In this document: positions 15,992-22,509 of the stretch, in pieces
Numbering within the stretch: the first letter of the stretch is position 1
How the letters are laid out: each line of letters opens with the position of its first letter
Origin: Elstera sp044372965
Lineage (GTDB): Bacteria; Pseudomonadota; Alphaproteobacteria; Elsterales; Elsteraceae
Reading direction: 5' to 3'
DNA length: 22,509 bases
Assembly: GCF_044372965.1 (NCBI RefSeq)
Contig: NZ_JBILQX010000044.1
Span: 1 to 22,509, forward strand
The notes under the pieces: model-generated
Told to the model about the DNA's origin: nothing
Database searches by the model: none
What the model saw: the letters and a program-made list of their open reading frames with translations, nothing else
Program-made: the position numbers and the translations under genes

Positions 15992-18316
15992 CTAATTGCG
16001 CAGCGGCCGACCGGTTTCGAGCATATGCTCCATCCGGGCGAGCGACTTGGGGTTCTTGGCGAGACGCATGAAGTTCGACCGTTCCAGCGCCAGAATATCG
16101 TCTTCCTTGAGGGCGATGGTCACATCGCCGTTCGGGCCACCCGTCAGCACGTCGGCCAGGGTTTTGGAGACGGTGATATCGTGCGGCGTGGCTTTGCCCG
16201 CGCCCGCTGCCCCATCGACGGCCATATCGAGCGCCAGTTTGGCACTCGGGCCGGGCAGGCGGAATTCGAACTCTTCGGGCACCTTATAGCCTTCGGCCAG
16301 GGCCAGAACCTTGGCTTTGGCATCGGCCAGCAGCCGGTCGCGGTTCATCGTAACCCCGTCATCGGCGCGCAGGTACATCAGTTCCTTAGCGAGATGCGCG
16401 GATTTGGAGACCTGGGCCGTGCTGAGGGTCTCGAAGACTTTGCCGATGGCGGGCATCGGGCCGCCGGGGCGGCGCTTGACGCTGAGCCAGCGTTGCAGCA
16501 TTTCCTTGCACCCACCCCAACCGGGGATGATGCCGACGCCGACTTCCACCAAACCCATATAGGTTTCGGCATGGGCCTGGACCGCATCGCAATGCAGAAG
16601 GATTTCACACCCACCGCCCAAAGCCATGCCCGAGGGCGCGCCGACGACGGGGAAGGGGGCGTATTTGAGCGCCTTATAGGTCTTCTGTCCGGCTTCCACG
16701 ATTTCTTCAATCGCGGGCCAGAGGGCGATATTGGCGGCGAAGAGGGCAAGCCCGAGATTCGCGCCAACCGAGAAGTTCGTGCCCTCGTTATAAATCACGA
16801 GGCCCTTGTAGCCTTTGGCCGGAATGGTCTGCACGGTTTTCACCAGCAGGGCCATAATCTCATTGTCGAGGCTGTTCATCTTCGAGGTGAACTCGAAGCA
16901 CAGCACGCCGTCGCCAATATCCCAAACCGAGGCGGAGGCGTTTTTCAGCACCGGCTGCGCGTTCCGCTTAATATCGGCCAGCAACAGCACGCCGGGGCGG
17001 CGTTCGACCGGATGATAAGCGCCATCGGTGCCCAAGAATTCGAGCTTACCGCCTTCTTGACGGTAGAAGCTTTTGCCCTTGGCGATTTCCAACAGCTTCG
17101 GCACGGGCAGTCCCTTAGCGGCGATTTCCGCCGCCAGCCAATCGGCCCCAACCTGATCGATTAACTCGAACGGCCCGAAGGACCAATTATAGCCAAGCCG
17201 CATGGCTTCATCGACCGCCGTAACGGTATCGGCAATTTCCGGTACCAGGGCGGCGGTGTAGCCAAGCGTTTGCACCAGCACGCGCTTTGCGAATTCTCCG
17301 TGGGGAGACGGATCGGTCACGAGCGCCTTGAGGGACCGACCGGCCCGTTCCAGGGCTTCCGGGCGCGGCTTTTGCGCCGCCCGATAGGCCCCGGTTTTCA
17401 GATCGATGGCTTCTTTAACTTTCTTCCCACCAACCGCATTGAGGCGATAGAAACCGCCCTTGCCTTTGCGGCCGGTGTAGCCGTCCGCAATCATCTTATC
17501 CAGCAGCGGGTGCTGAATATTCGTGCGGATGAAATCGTCGGTGGGCGGCAGGACCGACTTCATGCTTTTAGCAATCAGCGGCATCAGGTCGAGCCCAACG
17601 AGATCGATCAGGCCGAACACGCCGGTTTTGGGAATCCCCATCGGGCGACCGCCGATCGCATCGGCTTCTTCGACCGTAAGGCCCAGATCGATAGCCTCAT
17701 TGACCGCAACCTGAATCCAATAGGTGCCGATGCGGTTGGCGATAAAGCCGGGCGTGTCCTTACACGGCACCACGCCCTTACCCAAATTGCGGTCGCAAAA
17801 TTCTTCGATCCGCGCGAGCGCCGCCGGATCGGTTTCGGCGCCGCCGACCAGTTCCAGCAAGCGCATATAGCGCGGCGGGTTGAAGAAATGGGTGATCATA
17901 AAGGTCTTGCGGAAGCTCTCCGCCCGGCCTTCGATCAGGTAATGCAGCGGAATGGTCGAGGTGTTCGACGACACCACCGCATCGGGCTTCTTCAGAGTTT
18001 CGAGCTTGGCGTAGAGGCCGCGCTTGATTTCCAGATTTTCGACAATGGCTTCGACAATCCAGTCGCACTCGGCCACTTTCGCCAGATCATCGTCAAGATT
18101 GCCGGGCGTGATGAGCTTGGCCGCGTCCTTATGCATCAGCGGCGCGGGGTCCGCTTTCAGCAGCTTGTCGATTGCGCCCTTGGTGATGGCGGTCTTATCA
18201 CCTTCCTTGGCGGCGATATCGAGCAGCAGTACGGGAATGCCAGCGTTGGCGATATGGGCCGCAATGCTGGCCCCCATCACCCCTGCGCCGATGACGCAGG
18301 CTTTCTGCACACTCAT
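15992..18316 (-). CDS. fadN: 3-hydroxyacyl-CoA dehydrogenase / enoyl-CoA hydratase (FadN-type)
   Basis: This 774-residue bifunctional enzyme carries out hydration and the NAD-dependent second oxidation of beta-oxidation. The dehydrogenase comes first: Rossmann GAGVMG (10-15), HFFNPPRYM with catalytic His143, and Glu155 in LLELVGG. C-terminal dehydrogenase repeats follow to about 450. The crotonase domain comes second (about 464-660), with oxyanion-hole region NFSVGANLG, GMALGGGCE (Glu571) and LVEVGVGIIPGWGG (Glu591), the two Glu positions needed for hydration. About 100 residues follow. This order is the reverse of E. coli FadB/FadJ and like FadN of Bacillus. It starts 3 bp after the thiolase stop with no obvious ribosome site, implying translational coupling. 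The symbol is given by architecture, not by a database match. Confidence 0.93.
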   Translation of the reverse strand: MSVQKACVIGAGVMGASIAAHIANAGIPVLLLDIAAKEGDKTAITKGAIDKLLKADPAPLMHKDAAKLITPGNLDDDLAKVAECDWIVEAIVENLEIKRGLYAKLETLKKPDAVVSSNTSTIPLHYLIEGRAESFRKTFMITHFFNPPRYMRLLELVGGAETDPAALARIEEFCDRNLGKGVVPCKDTPGFIANRIGTYWIQVAVNEAIDLGLTVEEADAIGGRPMGIPKTGVFGLIDLVGLDLMPLIAKSMKSVLPPTDDFIRTNIQHPLLDKMIADGYTGRKGKGGFYRLNAVGGKKVKEAIDLKTGAYRAAQKPRPEALERAGRSLKALVTDPSPHGEFAKRVLVQTLGYTAALVPEIADTVTAVDEAMRLGYNWSFGPFELIDQVGADWLAAEIAAKGLPVPKLLEIAKGKSFYRQEGGKLEFLGTDGAYHPVERRPGVLLLADIKRNAQPVLKNASASVWDIGDGVLCFEFTSKMNSLDNEIMALLVKTVQTIPAKGYKGLVIYNEGTNFSVGANLGLALFAANIALWPAIEEIVEAGQKTYKALKYAPFPVVGAPSGMALGGGCEILLHCDAVQAHAETYMGLVEVGVGIIPGWGGCKEMLQRWLSVKRRPGGPMPAIGKVFETLSTAQVSKSAHLAKELMYLRADDGVTMNRDRLLADAKAKVLALAEGYKVPEEFEFRLPGPSAKLALDMAVDGAAGAGKATPHDITVSKTLADVLTGGPNGDVTIALKEDDILALERSNFMRLAKNPKSLARMEHMLETGRPLRN

Positions 18317-18319
18317 GGA

Positions 18320-19456
18320 TTACACCGCTTCGAGAATGGTGGCGATGCCTTGACCGCCGCCGATGCACTGGGTCGCCAGCGCATAGCGCTTACCTTCGCG
18401 CTGCAACAGCGATGCCGCCTTGCCGGTGATCCGCGCGCCGGTGCCGCCGAGCGGATGCCCAAGGGCAATCGCGCCGCCGTCGAGGTTGATCTTTTCCAGC
18501 GGCAGGCCGAGGTCGTGAATGCAGGCCAGCGCCTGGGCCGAGAAGGCTTCGTTGAGTTCGATGATGTCGATATCATCGACCGTCAGCCCGGCGCGCTTCA
18601 GCGCCTTGCGGGTCGCATCGACCGGACCAATGCCCATAATGTCGGGCATGCAACCGGATTTGGCGATGCTCTTAATGCGGGCCAAGATCGGCAGGCCGTT
18701 CTTCTTGGCATAGTCTTCCGAGCAGACCAGCACGGCGGATGCGCCATCGGTGAGCGGTGAAGAGGTGCCGGCGGTCACGCTGCCGGCGGGGTCGAAGGCG
18801 GGCTTCAGGCCGCCCAGGCTTTCAGCGGTGGTTTCCGGGCGAATGCAACCATCGGCCTCGACAAGGCCCGCTTTGGTTTGCACCGGAACGATTTCGTCCT
18901 TCAGCTTGCCCGCGGCTTGGGCGGCGGCGGCCTTCTGGTGCGAGGCGGCGGCGAAAGCTTCCTGCTGGGCGCGGGTGATCTGGTATTTATTGGCCAGATT
19001 TTCCGCCGTTTGGCCCATCGAGGCGAGCGCGCCCGGCATGGTTTGCTGGAAAATCGGATTGGGGAGGGGGTTGTAGCCCATCATCGGCACGCGGGTCATC
19101 GACTCAACGCCAGCCGCAATGAAAACGTCGCCTGCGCCCATCTGGATTGCGCCCGCAGCCATATGGATGGCTTCCATCGACGAGCCGCAGTAACGGTTGA
19201 CGGTCGCGCCGCCGATGGTGAGCGGCAAGCCTGCCAGCAACACCACGATACGGCCCATGTTGAAGCCCTGTTCGCCTTCCGGGAAGGCGCAGCCGAGCAG
19301 CAGATCTTCGATATCGGCGGGATTGACCTTCGTGCGCTCCACCAGCGCTTTCACCACACCCGCAACCAAATCGTCTGGTCGAACGCGGGTCAGGCCGCCC
19401 TTATTGGCGAAATGAAACGGCGACCGGGCATAACCCGCAATTACCACTGGCGTCAT
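18320..19456 (-). CDS. fadA: Acetyl-CoA acyltransferase (thiolase)
   Basis: This 378-residue thiolase cleaves 3-ketoacyl-CoA with CoA to give acetyl-CoA and a shortened acyl-CoA. The nucleophile Cys90 is in NRYCGSSM. LNEAFSAQALA, GHPLGGTGAR (His334) and TQCIGGGQG (Cys364) complete the active site. The ATG at 19456 has GGAGGG about 9 nt upstream. The adjacent FadN-type gene and acyl-CoA dehydrogenase favour a degradative 3-ketoacyl-CoA thiolase over the biosynthetic acetoacetyl-CoA type. No terminator separates it from fadN. It lies 79 bp after the MerR-like gene, with a structured spacer between. The fadA symbol denotes role. Confidence 0.93.
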   Translation of the reverse strand: MTPVVIAGYARSPFHFANKGGLTRVRPDDLVAGVVKALVERTKVNPADIEDLLLGCAFPEGEQGFNMGRIVVLLAGLPLTIGGATVNRYCGSSMEAIHMAAGAIQMGAGDVFIAAGVESMTRVPMMGYNPLPNPIFQQTMPGALASMGQTAENLANKYQITRAQQEAFAAASHQKAAAAQAAGKLKDEIVPVQTKAGLVEADGCIRPETTAESLGGLKPAFDPAGSVTAGTSSPLTDGASAVLVCSEDYAKKNGLPILARIKSIAKSGCMPDIMGIGPVDATRKALKRAGLTVDDIDIIELNEAFSAQALACIHDLGLPLEKINLDGGAIALGHPLGGTGARITGKAASLLQREGKRYALATQCIGGGQGIATILEAV

Positions 19457-19481
19457 CTAAACGGTCCCTCCAACCTGGATC

Positions 19482-19531
19482 GGTTGGCCCTTTAGCGCCC
19501 GAGGATACGCCTTGGGGGGCGAAGGCCAACC
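19482..19531. other. Two-tier inverted repeat between the MerR-like gene and the thiolase
   Basis: An 8-bp repeat GGTTGGCC (19482-19489) / GGCCAACC (19524-19531) encloses a second, 5-bp repeat CGCCC (19496-19500) / GGGCG (19517-19521). As RNA this could form a bulged stem-loop in the spacer of a merR-thiolase transcript, setting relative expression by processing or partial termination. There is no U-tract directly after it. Confidence 0.3.
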
Positions 19532-19535
19532 TTGG

Positions 19536-19952
19536 TTAATTTTTGTCTGTGGTTCCCTTGCTGCCTAAAAGATGCAGCACTTCGCCTTCAATCTCGCGTA
19601 GCTCTTGCAGCGTGACGGTAAGGTCGCGCAACTGCTGCTCCAGCTCATCAATCCGCTGGCGGCCCTTTTTCAAGGTTGCCTGCAATTGTGTGACCTGCGA
19701 GCGGTCGGCGTCGTACAAATCGAGCAATTCTTTAATATCGGCGAGGCTGAAGCCTAAGCGCTTGCCGCGCAAAATCAGCTTCAACCGGGCGCGATCCCGC
19801 GCAGTGTAAATCCGCGCCCCGCCGATGCGGCTGGGCGCGAGCAGCCCCTGATCTTCATAGAAGCGGATCGTGCGGGGGGAGATGGCATGCTCCTCCGCCA
19901 GATCCCCAATGGAGAACAGTTTCTGCGCCTGAACTTGCTCGACTTGCATCAT
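19536..19952 (-). CDS. MerR-family transcriptional regulator (LiuR-like), likely controls fatty-acid degradation
   Basis: This is a 138-residue MerR-family protein. A winged helix-turn-helix occupies about 12-75 (FSIGDLAEEHAISPRTIRFYEDQGLLAPSR, then ARIYTARDRARLKLILRGKRLGFSLADIKELLDLYD). A long coiled-coil helix, about 85-130, would form the dimer. The protein has no cysteine, so a metal- or redox-sensing role is unlikely, and an acyl-CoA ligand is plausible as in LiuR-type regulators of acyl-CoA catabolism. Two ATGs (19952, 19949) are adjacent and ribosome binding is weak. It lies upstream of the thiolase, fadN-like and dehydrogenase genes on the same strand. A 16-bp dyad 29 bp upstream recurs between the ligase and crotonase genes, arguing for autoregulation plus control of both units. 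Confidence 0.88.
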   Translation of the reverse strand: MMQVEQVQAQKLFSIGDLAEEHAISPRTIRFYEDQGLLAPSRIGGARIYTARDRARLKLILRGKRLGFSLADIKELLDLYDADRSQVTQLQATLKKGRQRIDELEQQLRDLTVTLQELREIEGEVLHLLGSKGTTDKN

Positions 19953-19980
19953 ACCGGAAGCTACCCAATTCGGAAGGTAG

Positions 19981-19996
19981 TTGACGTATACGTAAT
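19981..19996. promoter_or_regulatory. Operator-like dyad upstream of the MerR-like gene (site 1)
   Basis: TTGACG-TATA-CGTAAT contains the perfect 10-bp palindrome ACGTATACGT. It shares the pattern TTKMCG-N4-CGTMAN with two dyads at 21958-21973 and 21978-21993. It is centred about 36-37 bp before the MerR-like start codon, in the zone where a -10 element would lie. Confidence 0.7.
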
Positions 19997-20011
19997 ATGC
20001 CTGCGCTCTCC

Positions 20012-20017
20012 TGTCAA
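20012..20017 (-). promoter_or_regulatory. Consensus -35 hexamer (TTGACA) for the MerR-like gene
   Basis: TTGACA reads perfectly on the minus strand here, 15 bp before site 1. No ideal -10 is seen at 16-18 bp. AT-containing hexamers within the dyad sit at other spacings (for example TATACG at 21). A bound regulator at site 1 would therefore cover the -10 region. The -35 match is seen directly; the promoter call is inference. Confidence 0.45.
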
Positions 20018-20063
20018 GCTACGATCAAGCCGTGTGAAAAACGGTGTTCAGGCAATTCGTGCA

Positions 20064-21800
20064 TCAGCCTTTGCGGGCCTTGGATGCTTCGTACTTTGCC
20101 CGCTCCTCCGCGACCAGTTCCTTTTTTGACAATTTGCCAATCATGGTTTTGGGCAGTTCGGTGCGGAACTCGATTTTCTTAGGCATTTCAATGGGGGAGA
20201 TGCGGGTTTTGAGGAATTCGGTCAAGTCTTCGACCGTCAAATTTTCGCCCGTCTTCAGCACAACAAAGGCCTTGACCGTTTCGCCACGATATTCGTCGGG
20301 GATACCGATCACGGTCACTTCTTGGACGCTATCGTGCTGGTAGATCGCTTCCTCCACAATGCGCGGGTAGACATTATAGCCGCCGCACAGGACCACATCC
20401 TTGATTCGGTCCACGAGATACACGAAGCCCTCGTCGTCCATATAGCCCACGTCGCCCGTCCGAAGGAACTCGCCGACGAAGGTCTTCTCCGTCTCTTCCG
20501 GGCGTTTCCAATAGCCCAGCATCACTTGCGGGCCTTTCAAGCACAGTTCGCCCTTTTCGCCATGGGCCACCCGCTTGGTCGGGTCTTCAAGATCCCGGAG
20601 TTCTGGCCATGTGTTTGGCATGGGTAAACCAATAGAGCCCGCCTTAATTCGGCCATCGAACGGATTTCCGAAAGCAATCGGCGATGTTTCCGTAAGGCCG
20701 TAGCCTTCCACGAGAATGCAGCCTGTCAGCTCTTCGAATTTTTGTTTCACTTCTACCGGCAATGGTGCGCCGCCAGACATGCAAAACCGCAGTGAGGTGA
20801 GGTCGTGTTTCGCTAATTCTTTGTGGTTGTTCATGGCGGTATAGATCGTCGGCACGCCCGCCATCAATGTCGGCTTTTTCTTACTGATAAGCGCCAAGGT
20901 TTGGTCGAGATCAAAACGCGGCAGCATGATGATTTCTGAGCCCGATGCAACGGCGAGATTCTGGACCACCGTCATCGCAAAAACGTGGAAGAAGGGCAGC
21001 ACCCCCACCACGCTTTCCGTGCCGTAATGCATGCCCGGAAACCAGCGTACGGCCTGCATAGCGTTACAATATAGGTTGGCGTGACTCAGCATCGCGCCTT
21101 TGGGAAGCCCCGTCGTTCCGCCGGTATACTGCAGCACCGCAATATCGCGCTTGGGGTCGATCGTCACCGGTTGCGGTTTTGCCGCGCCGCCGATCAGCGT
21201 GCGATAGGCGATATGGCGGCTATCCATCTCCACACGGGCGCGGTCTTTGCGCTTGAGGAGGGGGAACAGGAAATTCTTGGGGAACGGCAGCGCCTCGGCG
21301 AAGGGGCAAACCACCACGTGTTTTAACACGCCCTGGTCGAGCAGCAGCTTGATCTTGGGGTAGAGGACGGCCAGATCGAGCGTCACCATCATCTTGGTGT
21401 CGCTATCCAGGCACTGTTTCTCCAACTCCTTTTCCGCATACAGCGGATTGAAGTTAACAACCGTGCCGCCCGCTTTCAGGATGCCGAAGTAAAAGATCGT
21501 GTAATAGGGGCAGTTCGGCAAAAACAGGCCGACTTTCGTGCCGCGCCCAACGCCTTGCCGTTGCAGCCCGGCGGCCGCCCGGTCCACCAGCGCACCAATC
21601 TCGGCATAGGTGTATTTCTTATCGAGAAAATCGATGAGCGGCCGATTACCGTATTTGGCCACCGCATCATCCAGCAGTGAGAAGAGCGGAACCACGGGAA
21701 TCGGGGCCGAATGGTCCACATCCTTGGGGTAGTGTACCTGCCATCGTTCGAGCCCTTGGGTCTCGGTGGTCGCTTGGGGTGCGCTAACAGCTTCGCTCAT
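20064..21800 (-). CDS. fadD: Long-chain fatty-acid--CoA ligase
   Basis: This 578-residue ANL-superfamily enzyme activates fatty acids to acyl-CoA using ATP through an acyl-adenylate. Motifs: P-loop YTGGTTGLPKGAM (225-237), GYGLTETSP (366-374), TGD with Asp450, Arg465 in VDRIKD, CGGYNVYP (472-479), and the C-terminal catalytic Lys556 in MIGKLSKKEL. The ATG at 21800 has GGAGGA a few nt upstream. The enzyme supplies substrate to the dehydrogenase, FadN-type and thiolase enzymes encoded downstream. It is divergent from a crotonase gene. Its upstream region carries two operator-like dyads and a perfect TATAAT. No strong terminator is visible in the 111 bp before the MerR-like gene, so read-through is possible. 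Confidence 0.95.
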   Translation of the reverse strand: MSEAVSAPQATTETQGLERWQVHYPKDVDHSAPIPVVPLFSLLDDAVAKYGNRPLIDFLDKKYTYAEIGALVDRAAAGLQRQGVGRGTKVGLFLPNCPYYTIFYFGILKAGGTVVNFNPLYAEKELEKQCLDSDTKMMVTLDLAVLYPKIKLLLDQGVLKHVVVCPFAEALPFPKNFLFPLLKRKDRARVEMDSRHIAYRTLIGGAAKPQPVTIDPKRDIAVLQYTGGTTGLPKGAMLSHANLYCNAMQAVRWFPGMHYGTESVVGVLPFFHVFAMTVVQNLAVASGSEIIMLPRFDLDQTLALISKKKPTLMAGVPTIYTAMNNHKELAKHDLTSLRFCMSGGAPLPVEVKQKFEELTGCILVEGYGLTETSPIAFGNPFDGRIKAGSIGLPMPNTWPELRDLEDPTKRVAHGEKGELCLKGPQVMLGYWKRPEETEKTFVGEFLRTGDVGYMDDEGFVYLVDRIKDVVLCGGYNVYPRIVEEAIYQHDSVQEVTVIGIPDEYRGETVKAFVVLKTGENLTVEDLTEFLKTRISPIEMPKKIEFRTELPKTMIGKLSKKELVAEERAKYEASKARKG

Positions 21801-21804
21801 CGCT

Positions 21805-21824
21805 TCCTCCGACGGTTTCGTCGG
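21805..21824 (-). promoter_or_regulatory. Hairpin abutting the fadD ribosome binding site
   Basis: The inverted repeat CCGACG (21809-21814) / CGTCGG (21819-21824) with a 4-nt loop lies just upstream of the Shine-Dalgarno GGAGGA (21805-21810 on the minus strand) and overlaps it by two bases. It could tune translation, or it may be incidental in GC-rich DNA. Confidence 0.3.
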
Positions 21825-21905
21825 CCTCCCTTTTAAAGCCGGGTCGTGCGTTGCAACCCGATCATTGATGCCTCGTTCGTCGAGGCGGTCATTTTCTAAG
21901 GCGTC

Positions 21906-21911
21906 ATTATA
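21906..21911 (-). promoter_or_regulatory. Candidate fadD promoter -10 (TATAAT)
   Basis: A perfect TATAAT reads on the minus strand about 105 bp before the fadD start codon. At 16-18 bp upstream there is no good -35 hexamer (CGTCGT or similar), which would suit a promoter needing an activator. The two operator-like dyads lie 47-87 bp further upstream. Confidence 0.4.
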
Positions 21912-21957
21912 CTCTACAGTTGGGCATAACGACGCATATGATCAACTCAAACCCACT

Positions 21958-21973
21958 TTGCCGATAACGTCAA
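21958..21973. promoter_or_regulatory. Operator-like dyad (site 3)
   Basis: TTGCCG-ATAA-CGTCAA is an imperfect dyad, with arms matching at 5 of 6 positions. It has the same half-site design as site 1 at 19981-19996. Its centre is exactly 20 bp from that of site 2, about two turns of the helix, so two dimers would bind the same face of the DNA. Confidence 0.55.
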
Positions 21974-21977
21974 TTTA

Positions 21978-21993
21978 TTTACGAAGACGTAAG
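21978..21993. promoter_or_regulatory. Operator-like dyad (site 2)
   Basis: TTTACG-AAGA-CGTAAG has a perfect TTACG / CGTAA pair of arms and matches site 1 upstream of the MerR-like gene at most non-spacer positions. It lies between the divergent fadD and crotonase genes and can control both. Confidence 0.65.
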
Positions 21994-22098
21994 ATCGTGC
22001 CACTGTAGGGAAAGATGACCCCGACGCCGGAAGGCCCGCAGAAGACGGGAGGCCGGTTGCAACCGAAAAGGGGCCAAGGATCAAAGGGAGGATGCATC

Positions 22099-22509
22099 AT
22101 GCTCAAAACCCACGCGGCGGGGGCCGAGGCCGCCCCCGCGCCTGTTCTGGTCGAACGGCACCATAACGTCGCCTACGTTACGCTCAACCGCCCGGCGGTG
22201 CTGAATGCGTTGAACGAGGCGATGCTGAACAAGCTCGTCACCGTGTTCCAAACCCTCAGCACCGATAAGGATATCGGCTGCGTCGTGCTGCGCGGTGCGG
22301 GGGATGGGTTTATGGCGGGTGGCGATATCAAAGAGTTCCGCACGCAGATGGAACTGCCCGAAGCCGAACGGCTGCACGTCTTTCAAGGCATGTTGGGCCG
22401 CGTTGGGCTGCTGGTGGAAGCGATGCGCGCCATGCCCCAGCCGGTGATTGCCTCGGTCCATGGGGCGGCGGCGGGGTTCGGGATGAGCCTTGTGCTCGCC
22501 TGCGACCTT
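22099..22509 (+). CDS. Enoyl-CoA hydratase/isomerase (crotonase) family protein, 3'-partial
   Basis: The first 137 codons of a crotonase-family gene run off the window end. The ATG at 22099 is preferred: GGGAGG lies 7 nt upstream, and the alternative ATG at 22092 is in another frame. Family landmarks are VAYVTLNRPAVLNALN (24-39), the oxyanion-hole stretch FMAGGDIKEF (71-80) and SVHGAAAGFGMSLVLACDL (119-137). In classical hydratases the last motif carries a catalytic Glu (GGCE). Here the aligned position appears to be Ser, which is more like PaaG-type isomerases. An accessory role on unsaturated or unusual acyl-CoAs is inferred. It is divergent from fadD and shares its putative operators. The second Glu lies beyond the window. 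Confidence 0.9.
   Translation, partial: MLKTHAAGAEAAPAPVLVERHHNVAYVTLNRPAVLNALNEAMLNKLVTVFQTLSTDKDIGCVVLRGAGDGFMAGGDIKEFRTQMELPEAERLHVFQGMLGRVGLLVEAMRAMPQPVIASVHGAAAGFGMSLVLACDL

Larger units (their letters stand above)
21801..22098. promoter_or_regulatory. Divergent control region, fadD / crotonase gene
   Basis: No gene is seen in these 298 bp. It contains the fadD ribosome site and adjacent hairpin, a further hairpin GCCTCG-N5-CGAGGC at 21870-21886, a minus-strand TATAAT, and two operator-like dyads. On the other side it holds the crotonase ribosome site (GGGAGG, 22086-22091). The stretch 22020-22085 is purine-rich and GC-rich, with a perfect 12-bp palindrome CGGTTGCAACCG around 22053-22064, of unknown meaning. 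Confidence 0.55.

Noticed and set aside
17270..18760. Long open frame (496 codons) on the plus strand
   Set aside because: It lies antisense to the FadN-type and thiolase genes, whose motifs are unambiguous. Its residues show no family pattern, and it reflects GC-rich third codon positions.
1..22509. CRISPR arrays, tRNA/rRNA genes, insertion sequences, attachment sites
   Set aside because: On reading I saw no regularly spaced repeats, no cloverleaf or rRNA-like sequence, no transposase or integrase and no flanking terminal repeats.

Overview
The window looks like a chromosomal segment of a GC-rich Gram-negative bacterium, most likely an alphaproteobacterium of the Rhodospirillales/Azospirillum type. 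This is inferred from gene content, not from a database search: an endonuclease-type MutL, a tight operon of two M16 peptidases followed by mutL, small ribbon-helix-helix proteins of the RHH_4 type, multiple chemoreceptors, and a MerR-controlled fatty-acid degradation cluster. Coding is dense. The exceptions are three short, non-coding or AT-rich gaps (about 645-925, 8287-8589 and 21801-22098).

Layout. (1) 1-700: two small, convergent ribbon-helix-helix proteins. (2) 926-3586, minus: secA, closed by a hairpin at 860-895. (3) 3777-8286, plus: a translationally coupled operon of an exported zinc M16 peptidase, an exported M16 homologue without the zinc motif, and mutL. (4) 8590-12866, plus: an exported rhodanese-like protein with no cysteine, then two chemoreceptors, one with a helical periplasmic domain and one with a double-Cache-like domain. 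(5) 12892-14125, minus: a LysE/RhtB exporter and a hotdog thioesterase. (6) 14192-21800, minus: an acyl-CoA dehydrogenase, a FadN-type hydroxyacyl-CoA dehydrogenase/enoyl-CoA hydratase, a thiolase, a MerR-family regulator and a long-chain acyl-CoA ligase. (7) 22099 to the end, plus: the start of an enoyl-CoA hydratase/isomerase-family gene, divergent from the ligase.

Region 6-7 is a complete fatty-acid beta-oxidation locus: activation (ligase), first dehydrogenation, hydration plus second dehydrogenation, thiolysis, and an accessory crotonase. The most informative regulatory signal is a family of three 16-bp dyads of the form TTKMCG-N4-CGTMAN. One lies just upstream of the merR-like gene (19981-19996). 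Two lie exactly 20 bp apart between the divergent ligase and crotonase genes (21958-21973 and 21978-21993). They suggest that one regulator controls the whole locus.

I see no CRISPR array, phage, insertion sequence or tRNA/rRNA gene. I see no convincing new defence or mobile system. The most unusual items are the cysteine-free rhodanese-like protein next to a chemoreceptor, the intrinsic terminator sitting directly against the ribosome binding site of the thioesterase gene, and the dyad family in the beta-oxidation locus.
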